DNA of 64,000 nucleotides from Allacma fusca. Taxonomy: Eukaryota > Arthropoda > Collembola > Symphypleona > Sminthuridae. The DNA lies in the NCBI GenBank assembly GCA_947179485.1, contig OX359246.1:26598001-26662000 (forward strand). The letters run 5' to 3'. How positions within the stretch are numbered: the first letter of the stretch is position 1; each line of letters opens with the position of its first letter. The translations under genes and the position numbers were made by a program. Under the pieces are notes generated by a model. The model did not search any database and was not told where the DNA came from. It saw only the letters and a program-made list of their open reading frames with translations. This document shows positions 48,301 to 57,455 of this stretch, piece by piece.

Positions 48301-49779
48301 ACGCGTGATTCACTTGCTTCCGTTTAGTTTTGAATTTACGGAAGCATTTGTCACAATACAAGTGATATATCTCACCAGGCTCTCTGAGAAACCTTTCCAA
48401 ATTAATGATAAGTACATAATGAAACAAGTCTAATGATTCACCTTGACCTGCACTACTTTGTTTTTTGTGAATCAGAAACAAATTAATTTTAACCTCAGAG
48501 TTATATTTGCTGGCTCGCATAAGTATTACGTTTTCGCCCTTGTGTGTAAATACATTAACTGCAACGTTATTAGTTTCTTCAAATATTGGAAGGTCTTCGT
48601 AGGGATTGACAAATCCTTGGGGAATGTTTGAAAAGTCAATTTTACTCATATATTTTCTCCATGTGTCATGATGTTTAAGATTTTTATCGCACTTACGCTC
48701 TAATTCATTTTCTTGAATTTTTTCTTTCCGAAACATGGATGATGTTACACAATACTTGAAGCAATCATTATCAAAGTTTTTAAAATTAACACAACCCATC
48801 GGGTTTCTTTTAAACGGAATTGGTAAATAACCCCGAACGCGAGCATTTTGAAAAAGTTGAAGTTCACCAACTTTGACTTCCAACTGATCAATACTAGCCA
48901 CTCTCCACCCACTACCGTTCTGGACAAAAGTTTCAAGTTTATCCACAATTTCTCCGACGCACAGCCACACTAACGTTTCAATTCCAGTCGAGTCAAATAA
49001 ATCATGATTTTCAGATTTGAAGTAGATCATAGCCGACTTTGTGGTTACCTCCACATCATCGTCCAGTGTAATATCTTTTTCCATTAAAACGGATATGCTC
49101 AGCTGCACACGCATATTTCCATGGATAACAAGAAGTTCAGTTAGTAACTTGTCCAAAGCTGGATATGTTTCTTTAAAAGCAGTTTCCACGTCCCGTGTGT
49201 CAATGGGACGGCGGTAAGCATAGTGAACAATTACTCCCAGATGTGAACGGGTTAGTTCGGTAAAGTTTGTCAAGTCCAGAGGATAGTTTGCATCAACATG
49301 ACCCAACCGTTCTCCAAGAGATGGGCAGGTGTGAGCCCTCTTCCAGGAACAATATTTCCCGCAATGCTCGCACAAATGATTCACTTCGAGATGACAGGCA
49401 TACTGAATATGTGTACGACAGCGAAAAATACAGTCAGGCATTGAGCAGTAAAGTTCCTGAAAATAAAAATAAATAAATACTTATATAAAAACTACAAAAT
49501 AAATCAATCTCGTGTGTTTGCTCGTGAGCTAAAATATTTTGCCTATCTATTACACTATTTGAGTACATAAATGTTCACACTGATCCACACCATTATTTTT
49601 GTTTTGCAAATGACAAAAAAACCTACCGGACGTGAAAATCCATATGTAGTAGGAACAGGTCGTTGGGTCGTTTCATAAGCTAAATTCGTATTGGAAGCTG
49701 CTCCGCTGTTCCCATTTCTATTTGGTTGGGACGGTCCAGCAATTGGCTCGATCCTCCTGTCTTGAATTACTTCTTCCAT
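45308..49779 (-). CDS. protein-primed family B DNA polymerase (Polinton POLB), two exons, about 1433 aa
   Basis: Replicates the element from its termini, probably with a protein primer. The start ATG at 49779 has a good context (AACCATGG). Exon 1 is 49779-49627; the intron is 49457-49626 (GTAGGT...TTTTCAG, phase 0); exon 2 is 49456-45308. Exon 2 begins with a Cys/His cluster (CEHCGKYC, HTCP). The 3'-5' exonuclease follows: Exo I FDFE near 48165, Exo II HGGSNFDFH near 47520, Exo III YCVLD near 46930. The palm has motif A DIVSLN near 46635, motif B INNGTYG near 46110 and motif C YSDTDS near 45825. The C-terminal LPFGHY tail is Polinton-like. Both catalytic Asp regions are present, but motif A reads SLNS instead of the usual SLYP. 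There is no stop over the whole length. Its ATG lies four bases after the stop of the preceding membrane-protein gene. Confidence 0.93.
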
Positions 49780-49783
49780 GGTT

Positions 49784-50316
49784 TTAATTATTGTTGTTCC
49801 TAGCTTTCCACTCACTAATCAGCTTAGACGTAAACTTGTATATTTTGATGGAGACCAGAACACACAAAAGTGCTACTGACGTGTAGGTAGCTGCAAACAG
49901 GACAAGTTACAAAGTTCAAGTGAATACGGGTGGGAGAAAGTGAGGAGAGAACTTTATACAGATCAATAAGGGAAAAGAGAAATCTTACCCGCAGAGTTCT
50001 CACGCGTTGCCACATTATCTCCCTCTGTGGGCACGCTTGTGCTCCCGTTCTTGTATTTACGCGTGTCCTGCAATAGATGCCTAAGGACAGCGTGTAGGTG
50101 AATTAACAACCGTTCGGTTGAAGTTACTCCGTCATTCAGCGCCACATCTTGAGCAAAGGGTGAACAAACTCGATGGTGGCTGCATTTATACTTGACAACT
50201 CTACCGATGTCGCTAGCGTTAGCTTTAGCTCCGTTCACACTTGATTCGGAAGAAGTTGAAATAATAAAGTTTAATAAAAATAAATAAAGAATTATAATAA
50301 TTACTCGTGAGATCAT
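49784..50316 (-). CDS. small signal-peptide/TM protein of the Polinton, two exons, about 144 aa
   Basis: Exon 1 is 50316-49989 (109 codons plus one base), the intron 49891-49988 (98 nt, GTAAGA...TTTGCAG), and exon 2 49890-49784. The phases match and the stop comes four bases before the polymerase ATG. The N-terminus is a clear signal peptide or anchor (ISRVIIIILYLFLLNFII). The middle has two N-glycosylation sequons (NAS, NGS) and two cysteines. Exon 2 adds a short hydrophobic segment (VALLCVLVSI) and a basic tail. The layout is that of a small type I membrane protein. It is too short and cysteine-poor to be likened to a known fusogen, and no family is recognised. Confidence 0.6.
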
Positions 50317-50358
50317 GTTTAAAGAATGCTTTCAAAATGTCAACTATTTGTTTTGCTT

Positions 50359-50544
50359 GCTCCGAATGTTCTTATGTACGTGTATGTGCAGAGATGTGCA
50401 GAGATGTGAAGAGATGTGCAGAGTGAGATAATATGGTCAGAGTAAGTTAAAATTGATGGAGATGGTTAATAGAGCCCGTGTTAACAGAACGCTTACAAAA
50501 CGGACACTATTTTTTTCGTATGCTCCGAATGTTCTTATGTACGT
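50359..50544. repeat. direct repeat copying the 3' end of the 206-aa gene
   Basis: GCTCCGAATGTTCTTATGTA is identical at 50359-50378 and 50522-50541 (163 bp apart), within two related 50-60 bp segments. The right copy encodes the end of the 206-aa gene (VHKNIRS before its stop). The left copy encodes the same VHKNIRS phrase without an attached gene. It is a partial duplication in the spacer; between the copies lie short GCAGAGATGT repeats (50387-50420). Confidence 0.8.
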
Positions 50545-51127
50545 ATTTTGAAAATTTGTTACACTTTTTAATAGGTTGTGATTTTCTGTTACCATAACCC
50601 CGTTGATTCTTTCGAGGTCTCAGCGATCTCTTGCGATCATTAATATTATTATCTCCGACAGCATCATTGTCTCGCCCGGGTTTTTCTTTCCCAGAGATGG
50701 CGCCTGCAGTAGTAATATTAGAAATTGCATGTGTTTCAGCGATGGTCTGCTGAGGATCGTTCACATATTCCATAGGAATATCTTTACTTGCTTCATCCAA
50801 TGTTTTCCACTTTGGTGCTCTTGTGAGTCTATGACACATGGACGCTCCAATACTTTCACAACAGCATATTTTGATAAATTTTGGCGTCTTTAGATTTTGT
50901 TTTGAATCTCCTTGGTGAACATCAAGCTTTGAGGATGCGTTTTCAGTTAAATTGTTTGCTATAGGAGCGGGAAGGCTTGGTTTAATTGTGTGAATAGGAG
51001 TTTCACTGGTGGTTTCCGCCTCTGATATGGGTTTTTGTTCATTAACTGTCGTATTTAGTTCGCTTTTATATAGTTTCATAAGCTCTTCATAAAGAGCGGG
51101 AGAAACAACTCGCATAACTTTAGCCAT
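50507..51127 (-). CDS. Polinton protein of 206 aa with basic C-terminus, function unknown
   Basis: Starts at ATG 51127; the A of this ATG is the last base of the preceding gene's TAA (TAATG overlap). The N-terminus (MRVVSPALYEELMKLY) is a short amphipathic segment of a kind found at the start of small Polinton and adenovirus-like virion proteins. The middle is polar and probably disordered. A CCC run and a WKTLDEA segment lie near residues 90-110. The C-terminus is strongly basic (KRSLRPRKNQRGYGNRK and beyond), suggesting nucleic-acid binding. A virion or core accessory role is inference from composition and from its place after the ATPase. Confidence 0.55.
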   Translation of the reverse strand: MAKVMRVVSPALYEELMKLYKSELNTTVNEQKPISEAETTSETPIHTIKPSLPAPIANNLTENASSKLDVHQGDSKQNLKTPKFIKICCCESIGASMCHRLTRAPKWKTLDEASKDIPMEYVNDPQQTIAETHAISNITTAGAISGKEKPGRDNDAVGDNNINDRKRSLRPRKNQRGYGNRKSQPIKKCNKFSKYVHKNIRSIRKK

Positions 51128-51483
51128 TACTGTGCATATGATAAAATAATTTCACTCGTAAACACTTTTAGAAACACAATCGCTAATATGGCTTTCACTA
51201 GGTTTTGGTTTCGCAAAAGCAGGCGTTTGGCTACCGCTTTGTCGTCCGAATTGATTTTAATTTTCTTAACGAATTTACAAACTTGTGCGTTTTTCTTTTT
51301 ACAAAATAAATTAAAATTATATATTAATTCCAGTAGCGCATATATTTGAGAGTCTGATGCATTCTGGACTAGTTTCCTAGCATTCACCTTTGATTTGACT
51401 GTTACAATTTGAAGGAGGAACTGACAGTTTTCTTCAAACGAATTATTCACCGTCATTTTATTAGGGGGCGTATACTTCGACAT
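51127..51483 (-). CDS. small conserved Polinton-type protein, 118 aa
   Basis: Overlaps the ATPase gene by 23 nt at its start and the next gene by 1 nt at its stop, so it is in a compact block. It is rich in Lys and Leu with the pattern ARKLVQNASDSQIYALLELIYN ... KRLLLRNQNLVKAI. This resembles small helical proteins that I associate with Polinton- and adintovirus-like elements (a D-x-ELI...LN core followed by L...K..L.ALV). The function of that family is unknown to me. The last residues are hydrophobic, but I would not call a TM segment. Confidence 0.55.
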   Translation of the reverse strand: MSKYTPPNKMTVNNSFEENCQFLLQIVTVKSKVNARKLVQNASDSQIYALLELIYNFNLFCKKKNAQVCKFVKKIKINSDDKAVAKRLLLRNQNLVKAILAIVFLKVFTSEIILSYAQ

Positions 51484-52126
51484 TTTCGTCAGGGAAAATT
51501 GAATTTCTAACCCAATAAGGAAATGCCTTGTTTTTGGGATGCATGTCTAAAACGAGGTAGCCATACTGCCGGCTTGATACTGCTTTAATATAGGCTGAAG
51601 TCAGAAAGTTTGTCTGACCTGCGCACACCTGTTTAGCGATGTTAGTGATTATACTGCGGTCCCTTGGATTATCAAACAACAATAATATCTGCGTATTTAA
51701 ATTTATCTCTCTTAACCCTTTCACAAAAGGATTTTGAAGAATTAAAATTATGCTCGCTCCTCGATGATGTGAATGTTTAATAAAATAACGAGTCACAAGG
51801 TCCAAGTTTTCTTTCTTTGAAAACGTATCTTGCTGGTCATCGATAACAATTAAACAAGGATCACTAGCCAATTTTTCAATATCATGAAGATTATTTGTAA
51901 ATATTATATTTTTATCTTCTTCCTTTAATTTATAAAACTCTTTCTGAAAATCGCTATAGACGTAGATGACCTTTTCTAATCGCTTTTCAAATAATTCAAA
52001 GCGCCTGCGTATTATTTCAAGCGTCTTATACGTTTTACCACCCTGTGTGCTGCCTGCGATAGATATTGTACTGGGGTGGGGGAAAAAATAGTTAATTAAA
52101 TTATTTTCTTCAGTTCCAATTTCCAT
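51461..52126 (-). CDS. FtsK/HerA-type (A32-like) genome-packaging ATPase, 221 aa
   Basis: Predicted to drive DNA into the capsid. Walker A is IAGSTQGGKT (about residues 23-32) and Walker B CLIVIDDQQD (91-100). A sensor-like segment with an Asn/Gln (IILILQNPF) follows, the order typical of the packaging ATPases of Polintons and large DNA viruses. Length is normal and there are no stops. It starts at ATG 52126, about 135 bases after the protease stop in transcription order, and overlaps the 118-aa gene at its end. It is the first gene after the AATAAA at 52194-52189, so it may begin a second transcription unit. Confidence 0.9.
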   Translation of the reverse strand: MEIGTEENNLINYFFPHPSTISIAGSTQGGKTYKTLEIIRRRFELFEKRLEKVIYVYSDFQKEFYKLKEEDKNIIFTNNLHDIEKLASDPCLIVIDDQQDTFSKKENLDLVTRYFIKHSHHRGASIILILQNPFVKGLREINLNTQILLLFDNPRDRSIITNIAKQVCAGQTNFLTSAYIKAVSSRQYGYLVLDMHPKNKAFPYWVRNSIFPDENVEVYAP

Positions 52127-52188
52127 GACGTTGTTTTCACAATGAGTAGAAATGAGAAACTGTTCTTGTATATGTACAGGACCGAATC

Positions 52189-52194
52189 TTTATT
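52189..52194 (-). terminator. polyadenylation signal AATAAA after the structural-gene block
   Basis: TTTATT on the plus strand, 67-72 bases after the protease stop. The gap from 52127 to 52260 is the largest between the integrase and the 206-aa gene, which fits an end of one transcript and a start of another. A second TTTATT lies close by. Confidence 0.45.
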
Positions 52195-52260
52195 TAACTT
52201 TTACACAATAAAGACTTACACAATTACACAAATACACACACTAGAGATTATAAATCATCA

Positions 52261-52728
52261 CTATTTTACCCTTTTCATCATTTTGTAAGTAAACAAAGAT
52301 ACTATTTTATCATTATACAACGTATTAGATTTAAATTGAGAAATAAATATTTTATAAGGTATTCCTATCGTCCTACTGTAAGCAAACATTACACAAAACT
52401 GTCCACACAATTTGGACTGTGCATTCTGCAGTATTTTACAATTCTCTCTGATAATAAAATTCCGTGGTATGCGTATATTATGATATTGAGAAATATCTTT
52501 ACCAAAACTATCAAAAACTTCAAATTGTTTATAGCTTATTTTATACACGCATATCCAATGTTTTCCCGGTCTTGAAATAACATCTGTATTGACAATAAAA
52601 ATGCTCGGAGCGCTTATTTCATTGAAAACAGAGTTAAATTCATCAGCTGCTAGTATATGAAAAGGCATTTTGATGTGATACCAACTAAATATAGCAGTAA
52701 GCATCTCTCGAATAGATCTTGTGTCCAT
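52261..52728 (-). CDS. adenain-like cysteine protease, 155 aa
   Basis: Maturation protease of the virion type (C5/ULP1-like fold). The triad is visible in order: His57 (GKHWICVY), Asp73 (EVFDSFG) and Cys112 (CGQFCVMF), with the oxyanion Gln104 before it (NAQSKLCG). Length matches Polinton proteases. The ATG follows the stop of the capsid gene by one base, so the two are closely linked. No lesions are seen. Confidence 0.9.
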   Translation of the reverse strand: MDTRSIREMLTAIFSWYHIKMPFHILAADEFNSVFNEISAPSIFIVNTDVISRPGKHWICVYKISYKQFEVFDSFGKDISQYHNIRIPRNFIIRENCKILQNAQSKLCGQFCVMFAYSRTIGIPYKIFISQFKSNTLYNDKIVSLFTYKMMKRVK

Positions 52729-52729
52729 C

Positions 52730-54174
52730 TTAATAATCCAATATAACCTGGCGGTTGTTGTCTATTTCCAAAACGTTTTGGTAATGGCTGTAAACGACAA
52801 CTTGAACAGCTTCGTCCAACGGTGCTCTAAACTTTATCGTTATTTTAATGTTTCCCCGACGGTTAACAGAGAGCGCGTCGTTTTGATTCGGGAGCAAGTC
52901 AACAGCAACAAGAACGTTTCCTGTGAAATTGTAAATACATTTTTGTAACTCATTCAAGTTAATTGACATTATTAAACAATTATATCGAGCAGAATTAAAT
53001 GTAATTTACCCGCTTTATAGTTGTCACGATTTACGCCATTACCAAGAATTTCCGTTGCTGACGTATTCTGCAAAGATCGTAACGCAAGTAAATAGTTGTC
53101 AGCGCCAGATCCATTAGCTGTTTTGAAACTTAAGGGAATAGCTCGGTGCTGAATAGATTCGCCGTTCCACGAAATCGATATTTCCGATAAATTTTTGTCC
53201 ACAAAATTGAAGGCATCCTTTGTTATAGATCCCATAAACGCGTTGGCCGATATAATACCGACAACTAATATTTTTGGAATTCTTCCCAATAAAATACCCT
53301 CGGTGGTAATTTGGGACAGGCCTTGCGCCACGTTAAATGTTTTTAGATCTGCGTTCACCACGGGATACTTGAACGTCTTCCCCAAGGACAATTCACGACG
53401 ATGTATGTCAATAATTTGTTTTGACACTACCTTTTTTGAAGCATAAAATACGGCTTCGTTAATATCATAACGATATGGCACCCCCGAAATAACTGGGAGT
53501 TTGTCCACGCTCGAGTTTAAACAAATTTCAGGCGAGCTTCTGCGCAGAACTATTCGGAGCTCACTTTGGGAAGGTAGATACCTTGGTTGGTTGAAAATGT
53601 TACAATTTAAACTACCGAGCATGGTAAATTGTTGTGAATTCTTTGTTTTCTCATATCGCTCCTTAAATCCAGCGTCTGTGACATTAAAATCGTCCTTCTT
53701 GTTGTTTGGATACCAGAATTCATTCATCAATCGATTAGTTTTTTCAATGTTACTGGAAGAGAGAAACCGTTGAATGTAAGACATTGTGGGATAATAATTA
53801 TTGCTGTCCGAAATTAAAGTTCCGTTTAGATAAACTTCCAAATTGCTAAACATTGCATGGAAAAAATTTGAACTTGGGCAACAGATGTCAGTCTCGTCAC
53901 AGTTTTTTTCATCAGCACGTACTATCCTGCATGTTATTGCGAGGAAGCTATCCGACGGATCCATATATCCACTTGAATCAGCCATGATGTAGAATTCAAT
54001 GGGGTTGTATGATTCTTTGGTTGATACCAGCGGAAAACAAGGTATGTATTCCGAGCTTTGCTGAATGCTGACGTCTGTTGGCGGGAGATGAAATAAATTC
54101 AACTCGGAACGTAAGGATTGGGTGGAACCCTCGAAAACCGTGGGAGGTTCCTGGAATACTGAATTAGCGTCCAT
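52730..54174 (-). CDS. double-jelly-roll-type major capsid protein candidate, two exons, about 451 aa
   Basis: Exon 1 is 54174-53010, the intron 52921-53009 (89 nt, GTAAAT...TTTCACAG, phase 1) and exon 2 52920-52730. Without splicing, the protein would end 12 codons into the intron, and the C-terminal block would be lost. Exon 1 has features of the capsid family found in Polintons and in nematode F54H12.2-like proteins: PIEFYIMADSSGYMDPSDSF, then FHAMFSNLEVYLNG, and later TKDAFNFVDKNLSEISI. Exon 2 carries the conserved end (NIKITIKFRAPL ... VVYSHYQNVLEIDNNRQ). The strict order and length agree with that family. The fold assignment is inference from these motifs. Confidence 0.8.
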
Positions 54175-54180
54175 CTTGAA

Positions 54181-54594
54181 TTAATTTCTTCTGACACACT
54201 TTCTTTTCAATACTCGTGATTGAGCGCGACGGCCAGACCCTACTTGAATTTTTCTGATAGGACCTTGTGACTTTCTCTTCCGTTCTTTACCACCAACAGC
54301 AGCACCGCCAGCACTACGTCTGTGACGAATGTTGTTTCGTGTATGTACTGAATTGTTTATGCTTGCTCGTTGAATATGGCCTCCACCAGACTGGGGTTGT
54401 CTACGTTTCCGCTTTGCCACGCCCTGACTCTGCCCCACCTTTAGTGGAATCAAATATGACGTTCCGTCCGATCCAAGACCTGCGCTACCACCACCAGCCA
54501 TTAATGTTCCCTCTACAGACCCACTTCCGAATTGCAACTGATTTAATTTAGGTTCCAGGAAGCAGGCGTTGTCGTTACACTCTACTTGACGCAT
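54181..54594 (-). CDS. small Gly-rich, strongly basic protein, 137 aa (core-protein-like)
   Basis: Starts at ATG 54594 (an upstream TTG in frame is not needed). The N-terminal third is Gly/Ser-rich (GSGSVEGTLMAGGGSAGLG). The rest is dominated by Arg and Lys (AKRKRRQPQ, NNIRHRRSAGG, KERKRKSQ, VLKRKCVRRN). It sits six bases before the capsid ATG and 19 bases after the structural gene, in the virion block. Composition and place suggest a DNA-condensing core protein comparable in role to adenoviral core peptides; this is inference, with no family match claimed. Confidence 0.6.
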   Translation of the reverse strand: MRQVECNDNACFLEPKLNQLQFGSGSVEGTLMAGGGSAGLGSDGTSYLIPLKVGQSQGVAKRKRRQPQSGGGHIQRASINNSVHTRNNIRHRRSAGGAAVGGKERKRKSQGPIRKIQVGSGRRAQSRVLKRKCVRRN

Positions 54595-54613
54595 GATCAA
54601 ACTGTTATTGATT

Positions 54614-56218
54614 TTACAAACGGGGCTTGAAGTGTAAAAATACGCTTGTTTCAGATTTGCTTAAATCCCAAGGCTGAAAATATTCATCGACGAAATCGAC
54701 GCGTAAAACCGAAACTTGTTCGCAGTTGAGCGGGACGTATGTGACTGGATAGAAATCTTTTTCTACTTCGACATTTAGTTGCTTACTCATTTGAAGCTCG
54801 GCAATCACTGGCACATACTGACTGTTAAAGTATTGATTTTCTACACAGTTTAATAAAATCAATAGTCGTTTTGTGTCTGAATCTACGGGTACAATTTCAT
54901 CTTCACCCTCCTCAATTTCACGGAGAATTTCCTCTTGAACAACAATTTCATAGCCCACTTGAACGCGCGTATTATTCTCAAAGCGATTTTCAATGGGTAT
55001 TTCAAAGTAACGTTTTATTGGTGCAGGAAGATCAATAGAAAAGTTTCGTGGTATATCATTCACAAACATGTCCCCATTTCCATATTGAAATTTAATGTCA
55101 AATTCGGGAAACTTTTCATTCTTAAATGTGTTGTTTAATTCCTGCAGGACATCTGTCACCTTTGTAGTTGCAGGTTCCTTCATAGGCAAGAATAAAATAC
55201 TGGTGAATCCAAGACGAAAATATAACGGATCGTCAGAATTTACTCGTTTAAACTCTGCGTCGTTGAAAGGTGCTAATGCTACTTCCTTTCCAATTTCAAA
55301 TTTTTCCCGGTTAAATCCCAGACATCTTACAATTGGTTCGGGCAATGTGATGTAGTCAGATTTATGACCACCGTTTTTCGCAACGGTAATAGTACACAGG
55401 TTTTTAGAATCAAAATCAAAATTGACGGTGAAGCCTGAGTCAAGTAGTCGAGCTGACAACGCTGTAAAGAAACGTTTAAAATTTGTTTCTTGTTGTCGGT
55501 AGAACACGGCCATTCCTTGGAACTGTTGATCAATTATAACCAAGTTGCCTTTGTAGTTATGTTTCACACGGGAAATGGTGAATTGTGTTTGCGCTGGCAG
55601 CTTCTTGTAAAATTCCTCGGAAACAATGTCTTCAGCAGAGTATCTTCCACGTAAAAAATGCTTCCGCTAAAAGCCAAGAAGAGCAGCCAGGTTTGTAGAT
55701 ATTTCCAACACTTCATCCGACGCATCAAAGTTTTGAACAGTTGTTACCAAGAATTTATTGTCGGGTAGTGGTCGAATTGCAAAAGTTAATTTCGTATTGC
55801 TTGCCGATAATGAGTCATTGAGACGACTTATAAACTGTGCGAAACTGGCATCCGTATTTTTATACTTTAAGACGCTAACAGCAGGTGGTAGGTAGCCAGG
55901 AAATATAGGTCCTGGGGGGATTTCAGTATCGGCTTGTATGGTACGACGAGTTACGCGAGGACGAACCACTTTCTTTACAAGTTTTGTTTTTCGCATGACC
56001 AGGACTTTGGGCTGAGGAGTATATCTCAATTTCATAATACCCACGTCGTACATTCCACGCTCTAATTTTATTGGGCGAGATAGTCCATTTACAATGTTCC
56101 CAACTAAACCAACGCCATCTGGATTAGACTTGTTCGTTACGACCGCGTAGAAATTCCTCAAGGCGGAGGTCGAGTCGCCATGGGAACCACCCAACTTGTA
56201 TTCTGTATGCACTGACAT
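54614..56218 (-). pseudogene. three-module minor structural protein (penton/vertex candidate) interrupted by one amber codon
   Basis: Open from ATG 56218 to an in-frame TAG at 55667-55669, then open in the same frame to a stop at 54614 (535 codons in all). Three similar modules are visible. Each has an F..xLN..L helix-like part, a strand-rich part and an I.LP..I...LGF-like end: LEISTNLAALLGF, YITLPEPIVRCLGF and SIDLPAPIKRYFEI. Modules 1 and 2 continue alike after LGF (R..F..G), and the amber codon lies exactly in that joint. The reading frame therefore clearly continued there. The alternatives are a disabling mutation or programmed readthrough; I favour mutation. Its place between integrase and core/capsid genes suggests a virion protein. 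The Polinton minor-capsid identity is inference. Confidence 0.65.
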
Positions 56219-56226
56219 GTTGACTG

Positions 56227-57358
56227 CTACTGTTGCTCGGCTGCTAATGCTGCTGCGGTTTCTATTTTTCTCTCTGTTTTATTATCCTCTTCACCACTTG
56301 CTTGCTCGCTAGATGGAGCGGACGTCTCTTCCTTCCCACCCTCGATTTTAGCTAGTTCCAACTCCTCGGAATAAAATTGACCGGTAATGTCTTCAGGGGG
56401 TTCCCCTAAATCCTCCAACAAATACGTATATGGATACGTGTCTTGAACCTTTGCAATGCGAAAGACCTCACGAGACCATGACTCACTATAGCCTGCATAC
56501 GCAACGACACTCGCTTATAAAATGAATCTATTAGAACGTTATTTTTGTATTATTACATAATATCTTACCCTTTTCAAATAAAAGTTTTGCGCGGGAAATT
56601 CGAACCAAATCGTTTACTTTGAATTTTGGCGCGCGTCTCGACGGATCCGATTTTTCGTTTAAATATTTTCCATACATTCGCGCCCAAATTTCGTATTGAT
56701 CTCGAACTGTAACCGCATTTGGAGCCATCCCTATGGTTCTATGAAAACTATTATTATACACGTCCACAAAATCTTGCAAGACGTTGCCAATTTTCGATGA
56801 GTTATTCTGAGTCATATAACGTTGCAATTTTGTAAACAGCGTTCGTATTATTCTCGCAGCCATCGCTGCCTTTATATGACTATACACATGATATGGTTTA
56901 ATTCCATTTTCCTTTAGGAATTTACGAAAATATTTCGACGTAAATTCCCGCCCTTGATCGGTAAACAAATACATAGGCTTAGCCTTTGCCTCCTTCATAA
57001 TGGAACTAAAAGCCTTTATCATTGATTCGCTATCCTTGGACTTTATCATCCTGGCATACGCCTTCTTGCTAAAACTATCAACAACAATCAATATAAATGT
57101 ATTACAATTGTTCCAAGGAGCAATATTCACAATATCCTTCAAATCCGCTGACCAGGTTTGATTAATAAAATTGACCATTATCTTCCGTCTCTTAAACCTG
57201 TGACGAACGGGTCGATGTAAAGCATAAGAGTCAAGCTGTAATAATTCCCTTTCAATAGCTCGTTTATCCCTCCATTCAGGTCGATTTTTTAAAAATGCAC
57301 CAATCCCTGAAAACGAACCGTTCAATCTCTGATTTATATAACTTTCTCTGACTGACAT
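56227..57358 (-). CDS. retroviral-type (RVE) integrase of the Polinton, two exons, about 351 aa, catalytic Glu missing
   Basis: Catalyses insertion of the element ends. Exon 1 is 57358-56569, the intron 56493-56568 (76 nt, GTAAGA...TATGCAG, phase 1) and exon 2 56492-56227. Exon 1 has a linker (LDSYALHRPVRHRFKRRK), then the core with Asp72 (WSADLKDI) and Asp134 (FTDQGREF). The helix where the third acidic residue is expected reads IKAAMAARIIRTL, with Ala168 in the Glu position (GCG where GAG would be needed). Exon 2 carries the SH3/chromodomain-like end (WSREVFRI, then GQFYSEEL) and an acidic/Ala-rich tail. The RTIGMAPNAV block is normal. The gene ends eight bases before the next ATG. It is likely catalytically dead unless another residue substitutes. 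Confidence 0.9.
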
Positions 57359-57455
57359 TGTTTGGTTTTGGTATGTCTAGTCAAATAAATAATTTTATTT
57401 GAAACTCCCAATAGACAAAACAACTGGTGACGCTAGATCTGCTCCACAATACTCG

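Noticed and set aside
52730..52969. Separate 79-aa gene after the capsid ORF
   Set aside because: Its C-terminal part is the conserved end of the capsid family and joins the capsid exon in phase by a GT-AG intron; its own N-terminus is intron sequence.
56227..56421. Separate 64-aa gene after the integrase
   Set aside because: It is in frame with integrase exon 2, and the upstream residues continue the integrase C-terminal domain.
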